A stretch of 64,000 nt of DNA from Pedobacter aquae (GTDB lineage: Bacteria > Bacteroidota > Bacteroidia > Sphingobacteriales > Sphingobacteriaceae), in the NCBI RefSeq assembly GCF_008195825.1, contig NZ_CP043329.1, positions 3,472,001 to 3,536,000 of the forward strand, read 5' to 3'. This document shows, piece by piece, positions 9,971 through 18,546 of this stretch; the first letter of the stretch is position 1; every line of letters starts with the position of its first letter. The notes under the pieces were generated by a model. That model searched no databases. It saw only the letters and a program-made list of their open reading frames with translations, and was not told where the DNA came from. Both the position numbers and the translations under genes were made by a program.

Positions 9971-10747
9971 ATGAAACAAATCTGGCTTTATTTTAGCACT
10001 AGAAGAAGATGTTTGATAAAATTGCGCATAGCTTTTAAGAGTATGATAGAAAAAGAACAGAAAACATCATTCCTTCCACTTATTTTTTCTGGTTTTGTAA
10101 TAGCTCTAGTGGTCATGAGTTACTTCTTCATCCCTGAAGTAAAAAGCTTCATGAAACAGGCTTATACGGTGCTTACCAGCGATGATACAGAGCGAATCCG
10201 TAATTGGGTATCAACCTTTGGTTTATGGGGACCAATAGTTTTAATTGTAGCGATGATTTTACAGCTTTTTTTAATGGTTATCCCTAGTGTTATTATCATG
10301 GTGATAGCTGTTTTAGCCTATGGTCCTTGGTTGGGTTCATTCATTACTATCGTAGGAATATTTTGCTCTGCATCGGTTGGTTATTTGGTTGGCGATTATT
10401 TAGGCGATGTTGGCGTAGAAAAACTGATAGGCGAAAAAGCATTACATAAAATAGCGTCTTTTTTTAAAGCCTATGGTTTGTGGACGGTTATCGTTTTCAG
10501 AGCTTCGCCTTTCTTATCTAATGATGCTATTAGCTTTGTAGGTGGTTTTGTTGAGATGACGTATAAACGTTTTATCATCGCCACGCTTTTAGGAAGTTCT
10601 CCTTTATTAATATTGGTTGCAGTGTTTGGGCAGTCTATAGATCAATTAAAACCAGGTTTAATTATAGCATCTATCGTTAGTCTTCTAGGTTTAGGTATTT
10701 ATATTTACATGGATAAAAGGAAAACAAAGAGGCTGTCTCAAAAATAG
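9971..10747 (+). CDS. TVP38/TMEM64 family membrane protein (VTT/SNARE-associated domain)
   Basis: Inner-membrane protein with a VTT domain (DedA superfamily, possible lipid scramblase-related fold). It has an N-terminal TM segment (about residues 38-55), a cluster of further TMs, and the conserved FRASPFLSNDAISFVGG motif in the second half. ATG 9971 gives 258 residues; ATG 10043 (MIEKEQKTS) is an equally good start, giving 234, because residues 1-24 are poorly conserved-looking and strongly basic. The last codons (RLSQK-stop) are read from the left end of a palindromic repeat, so the C-terminus was probably reshaped by its insertion. Function in the cell unknown. Confidence 0.85.
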   Translation: MKQIWLYFSTRRRCLIKLRIAFKSMIEKEQKTSFLPLIFSGFVIALVVMSYFFIPEVKSFMKQAYTVLTSDDTERIRNWVSTFGLWGPIVLIVAMILQLFLMVIPSVIIMVIAVLAYGPWLGSFITIVGIFCSASVGYLVGDYLGDVGVEKLIGEKALHKIASFFKAYGLWTVIVFRASPFLSNDAISFVGGFVEMTYKRFIIATLLGSSPLLILVAVFGQSIDQLKPGLIIASIVSLLGLGIYIYMDKRKTKRLSQK

Positions 10748-10847
10748 TATCTGTCACATTGAGCGGAGTCGAAATGTTCTCTGATATGCTTAGAAAAGGC
10801 TTCGACTCCGCTCAGCCTGACACAAAATGGTAATTTGAGACAGCCTC
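10729..10847. repeat. MITE-like palindromic element
   Basis: 119 bp with outer inverted arms GAGGCTGTCTCAAA and TTTGAGACAGCCTC and inner arms TGAGCGGAGTCGAA and TTCGACTCCGCTCA. The whole element can fold into one long hairpin and has no coding capacity. Such palindromes are frequent between Bacteroidota genes. Here it overlaps the 3' end of the VTT gene by 19 bp and supplies its stop codon. It may also act as a bidirectional terminator between this gene and the convergent beta-barrel gene. Confidence 0.75.
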
Positions 10848-10872
10848 CTCGCTATCCAACCAGCTATATTGC

Positions 10873-11490
10873 TTAGAAGTGGAACTGAATTCCAATTCTA
10901 GGTGCAAAGAAGTTTGTGCCAATTGCAAAAGAATCGCTGCCAGCACCTTTTAATTCATTACCATTAGCATCCTCTACACGGTAATTATTGTAAGATATCC
11001 CGTTAAGGGCAAACTCAATACCGATTTTCTTAGTTGGGAAATAAGCAAAACCTGGAGATAATGCTACACCAATAGAAGTTGAAGTACCAGTTTTTGAGCC
11101 TGCATCTCCACTAGCGTCAGTAGCTTTTACATTACCAAAAGCCAAGGGCACTTGTAACTGACCAAAGAATTTGAATTTTTCGCCTAAAGCAGTGTAATAT
11201 CTACCAAAAGGACTAACTAAAAACTCTTCTCTTTGTCCGGTTGTGCTTGCAGCACCTACATTGCTGTAGTTATAACCTATACCTGTACCAATAGCAATGT
11301 TGTCTGCTACAAAATAGCCAACACTAGGAAGAATGTTAAAACTTTCAGCAGCATTAGCACCGTTTGCATCAGATTTTTCTGATTGGTAAGCTACTGAACC
11401 ACCAAGAATAATTTTTCCTTTTTCTGTTTGTGCTTGTGCAGAAACACCTAGTCCTGCTAATACTGCAATTGATAAAATTAATTTTTTCAT
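10873..11490 (-). CDS. Outer-membrane beta-barrel protein
   Basis: 205 residues with a clear signal peptide (MKKLILSIAVLAGLGVSAQA) followed by alternating amphipathic strands and a terminal aromatic residue (IGIQFHF), the signature of an OMP recognised by Bam. It matches the small eight-stranded porin-like class (outer membrane protein beta-barrel domain). No ligand can be inferred. It has its own promoter (11534-11562). Confidence 0.88.
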   Translation of the reverse strand: MKKLILSIAVLAGLGVSAQAQTEKGKIILGGSVAYQSEKSDANGANAAESFNILPSVGYFVADNIAIGTGIGYNYSNVGAASTTGQREEFLVSPFGRYYTALGEKFKFFGQLQVPLAFGNVKATDASGDAGSKTGTSTSIGVALSPGFAYFPTKKIGIEFALNGISYNNYRVEDANGNELKGAGSDSFAIGTNFFAPRIGIQFHF

Positions 11491-11533
11491 GTCTTTATAT
11501 TTAAATTTTACTTTTTGTCTTTCGACTGTTGGT

Positions 11534-11562
11534 CAAAATTAGTCTAAAAATCTATTTTGCAA
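11534..11562 (-). promoter_or_regulatory. Promoter of the beta-barrel gene
   Basis: On the minus strand, TTTTTG ends at 11560 and is followed 18 nt later by TAATTTTG (11541-11534), a perfect TAnnTTTG -7 element. The predicted leader is about 35-45 nt. Confidence 0.6.
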
Positions 11563-11701
11563 AAATATTATTCACACTTGTTCGTTAGCCTTATGGTAAC
11601 TTGCTGATTCATGGGCTATATGAATCTAATCTGACTTTAGTTTTACGTAGGCCTGACTTTGTGCCTTCCCTTTAGCTAGAAGATTTAAGCCTATAGCTTG
11701 C

Positions 11702-11731
11702 TTGTTGCAAAAGAAAATTGTTGTATATTTA
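11702..11731 (+). promoter_or_regulatory. Promoter of the TetR-family gene
   Basis: TTG (11702-11704), 19 nt, then TATATTTA (11724-11731), one mismatch from TAnnTTTG. The start codon at 11759 is about 20 nt after the expected transcription start. Confidence 0.55.
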
Positions 11732-11758
11732 GAATAATTAATCATAGAAGTCTAAACA

Positions 11759-12358
11759 ATGGTAGCTGCTCCTGTAAATGATGATGGTCTTAATAAAGAA
11801 ATCCTAGATGCTGCAAAGCAACTATTTTCTAAATATGGTTTAAAAAAAACCACGATGGAAGATGTTGCCAAAGCTGTAGGAAAGGGAAAAAGTACGCTTT
11901 ATTACTATTATCCGGGCAAATCAGAATTGTTTGAAGCCGTTGTTAATCATGAAATGCAAAATGCTGTAAAGCATATCAGGTTAGCGGTTAATGCAGAAAG
12001 TACGGCTTTAGCTAAATTTCAGGCTTATTTAATGTCTAGGCTAAAGCTTAAAGAAGAATATGATAATTTAAGTAAAGTGGTTTTTGAAGATGTTTTCGAC
12101 CATTTCAGAGAAATATTCGGTTTAAAACAAGAGTTTGAGCAAACGCATATCGACTTTATCAAAGAAATTATCAAAAGTGGTGTACAGTGTGGCGAGTTTA
12201 AAAGTATGAACGATGAAGAAATCACTTTCTTTGCCAGCTGGACAAATGCCGCTTTCAATGGTTTAGAACTTCCCAATCAATCCTCCGCTTGTTTAACTGG
12301 CTCTTCAGAATCTTGTTGTAGGCTTATCAACATGATTTTAGGCGGTATCACAAAATAA
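11759..12358 (+). CDS. TetR/AcrR family transcriptional regulator
   Basis: 199-residue one-component repressor. The N-terminal HTH (about residues 10-56) is canonical: AAKQLFSKYGLKKTTMEDVA followed by KGKSTLYYYYPGKSELFEAV. The C-terminal half is an all-helical ligand/dimer domain with four cysteines near the end (CLTG, SESCCR), which is unusual and could be redox sensitive; that is speculation. It is not adjacent to an obvious target transporter. dnaG follows 53 bp downstream on the same strand. Confidence 0.9.
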   Translation: MVAAPVNDDGLNKEILDAAKQLFSKYGLKKTTMEDVAKAVGKGKSTLYYYYPGKSELFEAVVNHEMQNAVKHIRLAVNAESTALAKFQAYLMSRLKLKEEYDNLSKVVFEDVFDHFREIFGLKQEFEQTHIDFIKEIIKSGVQCGEFKSMNDEEITFFASWTNAAFNGLELPNQSSACLTGSSESCCRLINMILGGITK

Positions 12359-12411
12359 GCTTTTCCTAATCTTTAAGATTATGATACGCTGCTTCGCAAA
12401 TTCTCTTAAAT

Positions 12412-14358
12412 TTGTTTTTATCGCATGATAAAAAAGAATCCATTGACCGTGTTTTAGAAACAGCCCGTGTAGAGGAAGTTGTAGGAGATTTTGTGTACCT
12501 CAAAAAAAGAGGTACAAGTATGATAGGGCTTTGTCCGTTCCATGGCGAAAAGACACCTTCTTTTCACGTTTCCCCGGCAAAAGGTATTTATAAGTGCTTT
12601 GGCTGTGGCGAGGGTGGAGACTCCCTCCAATTTATCATGAGCCATGAAAAATACTCGTACCCCGAGGCTATAAAATACCTCGCCCGTAAGTATAACATAG
12701 AAATTGAAGAAACCGAGGTAACACCAGAATACCAAGCAGAAGTTGATAGAAAAGAAAGCCTTTACGTTATATCAACTTTTGCAGCTCAGTTTTTTGCAGA
12801 CAACCTTTGGAATACAGATGAAGGTAAATCCATCGGCTTAAGCTATTTTAAAGAACGTGGTTTTAGAGAAGAAACACTTAAAAAATTCGAGATAGGTTAT
12901 TCTCCCGAGGAATGGTCGGCTTTAAATGATAAAGCCCTTTCTGAAGGCTATAAACAAGAGTTTTTAGAAGAAACCGGCTTAGTTATTAAAAATGATAAAG
13001 GCCGTATTTACGATAGATTTAGAACTCGTGTTATTTTTCCTATCCACAACTTTACGGGGCGTATTATAGGTTTCGGCGGCAGAACCTTAAAAACAGATAA
13101 GAGTGTTCCTAAATATGTAAACTCGCCAGAGAGCGATATTTACCATAAATCTAATGTGCTTTATGGGCTTTTTCAAGCTAAAAAAGCTATCCGAGATATG
13201 GACAACTGTTTCTTGGTAGAAGGTTATGCCGATGTGATGGCTGTTCATCAAGCTGGAGTAGAAAACGTAGTTGCTTCATCAGGAACTTCCCTAACTACCG
13301 AGCAGATTAAGCTCATCAGCAGGTTTACCAATAGCGTTTGTATTCTTTACGATGGAGATGCGGCAGGTATCAAAGCTTCTTTAAGAGGTTTAGATATGAT
13401 TTTGGAAGAAGGCCTAGATGTAAAAGTTGTACTTTTCCCTGATGGCCACGATCCAGATTCTTACATTCAGGCTTATGGTGCTTCGGCTTTTAAAACGCAT
13501 GTAGAGAAAAATAAGAAAGACTTTATTTTCTACAAAACCGAGATTCTTTTACAGGATGCTGCAAATGACCCCATCAAAAAGGCGGGTGTTATTAGAGATG
13601 TGGTAGAAAGTATTGCTAAAATTCCTGATGCTATAAAGGCTTCCGTTTTTTTAAGAGAGTGTAGCAGCCTCTTAAATATGGAAGAGCGTATTTTAATTGC
13701 CGAGCTTAATAAAATACGTTTAACAAAAGCTAAGAAAGATAAAAATAATCCGCAAAACCAGCCTTCACCAGAGTTTTTTGAGCCAGAGGATGGTCCGCCG
13801 CCAGATTTATTTGAAGATAAACCAAGCCAAACAGATGAACACCAGGAAAAGGAAATCCTAAGGGTGTTGCTTACCTATGGTCATCAATTGGTAAATTGGG
13901 ATGATATGACAGATACTTATATTGGGCCATACATCATCACCAATTTAAGCGATGTTAGTTTCCTAAATCCGGTTTACACCCGCATCATTTCTTATTATCA
14001 TGATGAATTGGAGAAAGGTAAACTCCCAACAGAGAAAGATTTTATCCAACATCCTGATAAAGAAATATCTAAAACAGCTATTTCTATCATTTCTTCTCCT
14101 TATCATTTAAGCGAGAATTGGTACACCATGCATAACATCAATGTAAATGATGAAACACAAAACTTAAAATCGACTGTTATGGGAGCTATTTTTCATCTGA
14201 AAAAGAAAAAAGTTTCTGCTATGCTTATCGCCAAGCAAAAAGAATTGCAACAAGAGAAAAACGAAGCTAATGAGATGATTTTGATGAAGGAGTACCTAGA
14301 TTTAAAAGAAGTAGAAAAGTATATCTCTCATTATCTGGGTTCTGTAATTATAAAATAA
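12412..14358 (+). CDS. dnaG: DNA primase
   Basis: Synthesises RNA primers for replication. The N-terminal zinc finger CPFHGEKTPSFHVS ... YKCFGCGEGGD, the TOPRIM acidic motifs (VEGYADVMA and YDGDAAGIKA) and a C-terminal helicase-binding region are all present. The open frame can only start at TTG 12412, giving MFLSHDKKESIDRV. However, ATG 12425 followed by ATAAAAAAG would read MIKKESIDRV, the normal family start, if the six-A run at 12430-12435 had seven. As dnaG is essential, a one-base under-call there is the simplest explanation; the corrected protein is about 644 residues. The stop abuts the GTG of yraN. Confidence 0.95.
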   Translation: MFLSHDKKESIDRVLETARVEEVVGDFVYLKKRGTSMIGLCPFHGEKTPSFHVSPAKGIYKCFGCGEGGDSLQFIMSHEKYSYPEAIKYLARKYNIEIEETEVTPEYQAEVDRKESLYVISTFAAQFFADNLWNTDEGKSIGLSYFKERGFREETLKKFEIGYSPEEWSALNDKALSEGYKQEFLEETGLVIKNDKGRIYDRFRTRVIFPIHNFTGRIIGFGGRTLKTDKSVPKYVNSPESDIYHKSNVLYGLFQAKKAIRDMDNCFLVEGYADVMAVHQAGVENVVASSGTSLTTEQIKLISRFTNSVCILYDGDAAGIKASLRGLDMILEEGLDVKVVLFPDGHDPDSYIQAYGASAFKTHVEKNKKDFIFYKTEILLQDAANDPIKKAGVIRDVVESIAKIPDAIKASVFLRECSSLLNMEERILIAELNKIRLTKAKKDKNNPQNQPSPEFFEPEDGPPPDLFEDKPSQTDEHQEKEILRVLLTYGHQLVNWDDMTDTYIGPYIITNLSDVSFLNPVYTRIISYYHDELEKGKLPTEKDFIQHPDKEISKTAISIISSPYHLSENWYTMHNINVNDETQNLKSTVMGAIFHLKKKKVSAMLIAKQKELQQEKNEANEMILMKEYLDLKEVEKYISHYLGSVIIK

Positions 14359-14727
14359 GTGGCGCAACACAATACCTTAGGAAAAAATGGCGAACAAATA
14401 GCCAAAGATTTTCTAGAACAGCAGGGCTTTGAAATATTAGACGAGAATTGGTGTTTTGGCAAAGCCGAGGTTGATTTGATAGCTTTTAAGCATAAAACCA
14501 TCATTTTTATAGAAGTTAAAACACGCACAGGAAGTGCTTTTGGCCAGCCAGAAGATTTTGTGGATGTAAAAAAGCAGCGACTTTTAACAGATGCTGCAGA
14601 AGAATACGTTTATTTGATGAATCATCAAGGAGAAATAAGGTTTGATATTATCTCCATTTTATTTGATAAAAACTTAGAAAAATACACTTTAAAACATATT
14701 GAAGATGCTTTTTGGAATTATGAATAA
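14359..14727 (+). CDS. YraN family protein (UPF0102, predicted nuclease fold)
   Basis: 122 residues with a restriction-endonuclease-like fold. The conserved core is visible: GE-x-A at the start (KNGEQIAKDFLEQQGF), then AEVDLIA and IEVKTRTG, which form the D-ExK type metal site. Function of the family is unproven; a role in DNA repair or recombination is only suggested by the fold. The start is GTG directly after the dnaG stop, so translation is probably coupled. It overlaps the next gene by 8 bp. Confidence 0.9.
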   Translation: MAQHNTLGKNGEQIAKDFLEQQGFEILDENWCFGKAEVDLIAFKHKTIIFIEVKTRTGSAFGQPEDFVDVKKQRLLTDAAEEYVYLMNHQGEIRFDIISILFDKNLEKYTLKHIEDAFWNYE

Positions 14728-15766
14728 ATATTTGGTTACTGTTTTTAGTTTCCTGATGTTGATTTTATCTTGTAATCAAGGCAAAAAAACTGGTCAGGAA
14801 GAAATAGCTTTACTATTTCCAGAAAGCGGCAGCTTAATTAAAGCTGGCGAACCTCTTAAATTAAGTTTGATGTTAAGCAGCAAGCTTCCAGATTCTATAC
14901 AATATTTTATTGATGATAAACTGGTAGCATCAGCGAAAGATACCGCTACCCAAATGATAAACACCAAAGAAATGCCTTTGGGTATCAGGCTTATCCAAGC
15001 TAAATTATATACTGGTACCGATGTGCAGGAGCTGAGTACCAATGTAGTTTTGGTATCGTCGAAAACTCCGGAACAATATGGCTTTAAAATCATCAACACC
15101 TATAAACACGATGTTTCTTCTTACACCCAAGGCTTAGAATATCATGATGGGTTTTTTTATGAAAGTGATGGCGAGTATGGCGCTTCTAGCCTTAGAAAAA
15201 CCACTGTTGAAGGTAAAGTGCTACAACAAAAAGATATAGCTCAGCAATATTTTGCCGAAGGGATGACGGTTATTGGTGATAAAATTATTCAGCTTACGTA
15301 TAAAGAGCGAGTTATTTTAGAATATGATAAAAATACTTTCAACTTATTAAGAACTTTACCTTACAACCACGCTGCTGAAGGTTGGGGCTTAGCTTATGAT
15401 GGCGCAACCATTTACAATACCGATGGAAGTAATAAAATTTATAAGCTCAACAAAGAAAGCTACCAACCAGAAGGTTATATAGAAGTTTATGATGATAAAG
15501 GCCCAGTTAGCCAACTGAACGAGTTAGAATGGATAGATGGTAAACTGTTTGCCAATATTTATACATCAGATTTAATTGCCATCATCAACCCACAAACCGG
15601 AGAGGTAGAAGCTTATATCAATTTGATAGGTTTAAATAAAGAGCAAGTAGAAGATCAAGACCAAGATGTTTTAAACGGTATTGCTTGGGACGCTAAAGGC
15701 AAAAGGTTATTTGTAACCGGTAAAAAATGGCCTAAATTGTATCAGATAGAAATGGTAAAGAGATAA
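14720..15766 (+). CDS. Glutaminyl-peptide cyclotransferase, lipoprotein
   Basis: Predicted lipoprotein of 348 residues. The signal sequence ends in the lipobox LILSC with Cys18 as lipidated residue. An Ig-like N-terminal region (residues about 30-115) precedes a five-bladed propeller of the plant/bacterial glutamine cyclotransferase family (YTQGLEYHDGFFYESDGEYG, LTYKE, WGLAYDG, NELEWIDGKLFANIY, LNGIAWD). Members convert N-terminal Gln to pyroglutamate. ATG 14720, which begins the signal peptide, is preferred over the in-frame start at 14699. It overlaps yraN by 8 bp. Confidence 0.88.
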   Translation: MNKYLVTVFSFLMLILSCNQGKKTGQEEIALLFPESGSLIKAGEPLKLSLMLSSKLPDSIQYFIDDKLVASAKDTATQMINTKEMPLGIRLIQAKLYTGTDVQELSTNVVLVSSKTPEQYGFKIINTYKHDVSSYTQGLEYHDGFFYESDGEYGASSLRKTTVEGKVLQQKDIAQQYFAEGMTVIGDKIIQLTYKERVILEYDKNTFNLLRTLPYNHAAEGWGLAYDGATIYNTDGSNKIYKLNKESYQPEGYIEVYDDKGPVSQLNELEWIDGKLFANIYTSDLIAIINPQTGEVEAYINLIGLNKEQVEDQDQDVLNGIAWDAKGKRLFVTGKKWPKLYQIEMVKR

Positions 15767-15816
15767 TTACAAAACCGCTTTACCCAACATATTGTTGAAC
15801 CATAAAATTTTAAATT

Positions 15817-17007
15817 ATGTATGAAACTTTAAAACCTGTTTTAACGCAAGAATTACAGGATGTAAAAGACGCTGGTTTATATAAAAACGAACGTGTTATT
15901 GTTACCCCTCAATCGGCAGATATTGCTGTAACAGGCGGCCAAGAAGTAATTAATTTTTGTGCTAATAACTATTTAGGCTTATCTAATCATCCGGTGATTT
16001 TAGAAGCAGCAAAAAAAGCTATTGATACCCATGGTTTTGGTTTATCATCGGTACGTTTTATTTGCGGTACCCAAGACATCCATAAAGAATTGGAGCAAAA
16101 AATATCTGAGTTTTTAGGTACAGAAGATACTATTTTGTATGCTGCCGCTTTTGATGCTAATGGAGGTGTTTTTGAACCTTTATTTGATGAAAGAGATGCT
16201 ATCATTTCTGATGAGTTAAACCATGCTTCTATTATTGATGGTATCAGGTTATGTAAAGCACAACGTCATCGTTACAAGCATGATGACATGGCCGATTTGG
16301 AAGCTCAATTACAAGCTACGCAACATTTAAGACATCGTATTATTGTTACTGATGGTGTTTTCTCTATGGATGGAACCATTGCTCAGTTAGATAAAATTTG
16401 TGATTTGGCTGATCAATACAAAGCTTTAGTTATGATGGATGAATGCCATAGCTCTGGTTTTATGGGTAAAACCGGAAGAGGTACTCATGAACATCATGGT
16501 GTAATGGGCAGGGTTGATATCATAACAGGAACTTTAGGAAAAGCTTTAGGTGGCGCTTCAGGTGGTTTTACCTCTGGCCCTAAAGAAGTTATTGCATTGT
16601 TAAGACAAAGATCAAGACCATATTTATTCTCTAATACCTTAGCACCGGCAATTGTGGGCGCTTCTATAGCTGTGCTGGATATGCTTAAAGAAAGCACTGC
16701 GTTAAAAGACAAATTAGAAGAAAATACCGCTTATTTTAGAGCAGAAATGACCAAAGCAGGCTTTGATATTAAGCAAGGCACACACCCTATTGTTCCGGTG
16801 ATGTTGTATGATGCACCTTTGGCACAACAATTTGCTTCCAGAATGTTAGAAGAAGGTATTTATGTTATTGGTTTCTACTATCCAGTAGTAGCCAAAGGTA
16901 AAGCAAGAATAAGAGTGCAAATGTCTGCCGCACATGACCGCTCTCACTTAGATAAATGTATTGCAGCCTTTAAAAAAGTAGGAAAAGAATTGGGTGTGAT
17001 TAAGTAG
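15817..17007 (+). CDS. kbl: Glycine C-acetyltransferase (2-amino-3-ketobutyrate CoA ligase)
   Basis: PLP enzyme of the alpha-oxoamine synthase family that cleaves 2-amino-3-ketobutyrate with CoA to glycine and acetyl-CoA, the second step of threonine degradation. The PLP lysine is Lys242 in [12 protein letters not shown]; the [13 protein letters not shown] and [12 protein letters not shown] segments are typical. Its 396 residues match E. coli Kbl (398). No threonine dehydrogenase gene lies nearby. The alternative within the family (serine palmitoyltransferase) is less likely given the overall match. Confidence 0.93.
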   Translation: MYETLKPVLTQELQDVKDAGLYKNERVIVTPQSADIAVTGGQEVINFCANNYLGLSNHPVILEAAKKAIDTHGFGLSSVRFICGTQDIHKELEQKISEFLGTEDTILYAAAFDANGGVFEPLFDERDAIISDELNHASIIDGIRLCKAQRHRYKHDDMADLEAQLQATQHLRHRIIVTDGVFSMDGTIAQLDKICDLADQYKALVMMDECHSSGFMGKTGRGTHEHHGVMGRVDIITGTLGKALGGASGGFTSGPKEVIALLRQRSRPYLFSNTLAPAIVGASIAVLDMLKESTALKDKLEENTAYFRAEMTKAGFDIKQGTHPIVPVMLYDAPLAQQFASRMLEEGIYVIGFYYPVVAKGKARIRVQMSAAHDRSHLDKCIAAFKKVGKELGVIK

Positions 17008-17028
17008 GTAGTATAAATTATTAAACCT

Positions 17029-17304
17029 ATGGAAAATTTCAAGAGAGGGCTTTATAGAGTTTTAGCTTACTACTTCAGTGGGTTTATAATAGCATGGTTA
17101 GCCTCTGTAACCTTCGATTGGGAATATATGCATGCGCCAGGTATTCATCATTTAATTGGTTTTCTTTTTTTACTAGGGGGAATTATTTCTATTCTATACT
17201 ATATTGGACTATTTTTATTTAGAAAGAAAGAAAAGATAAACCTAGGTGCTTTATTAGTTCATCTAATAGTAATTATTTTTGTTTTGATGTTTATAATATT
17301 TTAA
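17029..17304 (+). CDS. Small membrane protein of unknown function
   Basis: 91 residues with three predicted TM helices (about 15-30, 42-64 and 72-91), a basic loop RKKEK between the second and third, and almost no hydrophilic C-terminus. It starts 21 bp after kbl on the same strand and may be co-transcribed with it. I recognise no family. Confidence 0.65.
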   Translation: MENFKRGLYRVLAYYFSGFIIAWLASVTFDWEYMHAPGIHHLIGFLFLLGGIISILYYIGLFLFRKKEKINLGALLVHLIVIIFVLMFIIF

Positions 17305-17484
17305 AATCACAAATACTATTTTGTATAAAATGAATTACTATATTTAAGTATTAACTTTTGGTACATGTAAATGAAAATAATGTAAGCATCCTGCTACCAA
17401 AATGCTATAATCCTATAAATTATTATTTCTTGTATTAATGAGATAGACAAATCATTCTAAATATCTAAACAACTAGAAAATATA

Positions 17485-17514
17485 TTGTTTCTTTGGAAAT
17501 TGGTTATATATTTG
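17485..17514 (+). promoter_or_regulatory. Promoter of the toxin cassette
   Basis: TTG (17485-17487), exactly 19 nt, then TATATTTG (17507-17514): a full match to the Bacteroidota consensus. The first gene begins 53 nt downstream. The rest of 17305-17484 is AT-rich with nothing else I can support. Confidence 0.65.
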
Positions 17515-17566
17515 AATATTTATGGAAATACGGAAAGTCGAAAATTATTATTTAAATGATGCTTAA

Positions 17567-17923
17567 ATGGGAAAGGAAGAACAAAAAAATATCCAATTTC
17601 ATAATAAATTAAGTTCTAATTTTAGGGAGATTCATGTGGATGGAGCTTATGGGGGTATTACTCCACGAGGTTATATAAATTTAAACTTCTATGCTGAACG
17701 TTTTCCAATACCCAAATCAACAATTTATAATATCCAAGAAAATAAATTGGCTGAAAAAATCGGTGAAGAAAGTAAAGAGGGTGTAATGCGAGAGTATGAG
17801 TTTGGTATTTATTTAGATTTTGATACAGCAACTGATATATATAATTTTTTAGGTCAGAAAATCAAGGAACTAGAAAGTAAAAGGAAAGAAAATGATACTA
17901 ATATTAGACAGTCCGAACTGTAG
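17567..17923 (+). CDS. Unknown protein, first gene of a MazF-type toxin cassette
   Basis: 118 residues, soluble, charged. It has a Gly-rich segment HVDGAYGGITPRGYINLNFY near residues 24-45 and a C-terminal helix rich in Lys/Glu. I do not recognise the family. It has its own strong promoter, its 3' end overlaps the next gene by 32 bp, and a PemK/MazF toxin follows, so it belongs to that transcript. Its base composition is more AT-rich than the housekeeping genes around it, which fits acquired DNA. Confidence 0.7.
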   Translation: MGKEEQKNIQFHNKLSSNFREIHVDGAYGGITPRGYINLNFYAERFPIPKSTIYNIQENKLAEKIGEESKEGVMREYEFGIYLDFDTATDIYNFLGQKIKELESKRKENDTNIRQSEL

Positions 17924-18122
17924 TACACAACCGATTTATGATTGCGTTAGTAACTTAATAGAATCGAAACCCTCTTATTCCTATGAGGCTAAGACTATTG
18001 ATTATGATTTTCCTACTTCAGAGGAAGCTGATAAGATGTTATTGTCATATGCTCAAATGGCATTTGCTTCAGATTGGGATTTGACGAATGATGAAGAGAA
18101 TGATTACTGGGATACTTTTTGA
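17892..18122 (+). CDS. Small acidic protein, putative antitoxin
   Basis: 76 residues, strongly acidic toward the end (SDWDLTNDEENDYWDTF) and lacking an obvious HTH or AbrB/MazE DNA-binding fold. Position just ahead of the toxin gene (6 bp gap), small size and acidity are what is expected of an antitoxin that neutralises a basic RNase. That role is inferred from context only. Confidence 0.6.
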   Translation: MILILDSPNCSTQPIYDCVSNLIESKPSYSYEAKTIDYDFPTSEEADKMLLSYAQMAFASDWDLTNDEENDYWDTF

Positions 18123-18128
18123 TTAGTT

Positions 18129-18467
18129 ATGTCATATAAACAAGGAGATATTGTTCTTTTACCATTCCCATTTACTAATCAAAGCAATTCAAAAAAAAGA
18201 CCTGCTATGGTTATTTCTGGAAATACTATGAATAATACTTCCGATATAATGGTAGTACAAATAACTAAGGAAATTAGAAACGACGAATATTCGGTTAAAT
18301 TACCAATCTCTGAATTAACGAAACCTTTAAAATTTGTTTCTGAGATAAGATGTCATAAAATCCTAGTCGCAGATAAGTCATTGATAGATAAAAGTCCTAT
18401 TTCAACTGTTAGTGACGAAATTATAAATCAAGTTAAGGATAAGATTAAGGATATTCTGGATAATTAA
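18129..18467 (+). CDS. PemK/MazF family mRNA interferase toxin
   Basis: 112 residues of the MazF fold. The opening strand GDIVLLPFPFTNQSNSKKRP with the following AMVIS is the family hallmark (a Gly-Asp-Ile-Val start, the FPF loop, a basic KKRPA turn). MazF-type toxins cleave mRNA at specific short sequences and stop growth until bound by antitoxin. It is the third gene of a compact three-gene unit, and faces the AraC gene. Confidence 0.87.
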   Translation: MSYKQGDIVLLPFPFTNQSNSKKRPAMVISGNTMNNTSDIMVVQITKEIRNDEYSVKLPISELTKPLKFVSEIRCHKILVADKSLIDKSPISTVSDEIINQVKDKIKDILDN

Positions 18468-18546
18468 GTCTATTATCTATTAAATTTATTAAGTATTCAC
18501 GCTTAAAATTCTACCCGATTTATAAATACTAGACAGTAGGATAAAT

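Noticed and set aside
12412-12424. TTG 12412 as the true dnaG start
   Set aside because: The frame is open from there, but the encoded first residues do not look like a primase start, while ATG 12425 with one more A does. It is kept only as the literal frame boundary.
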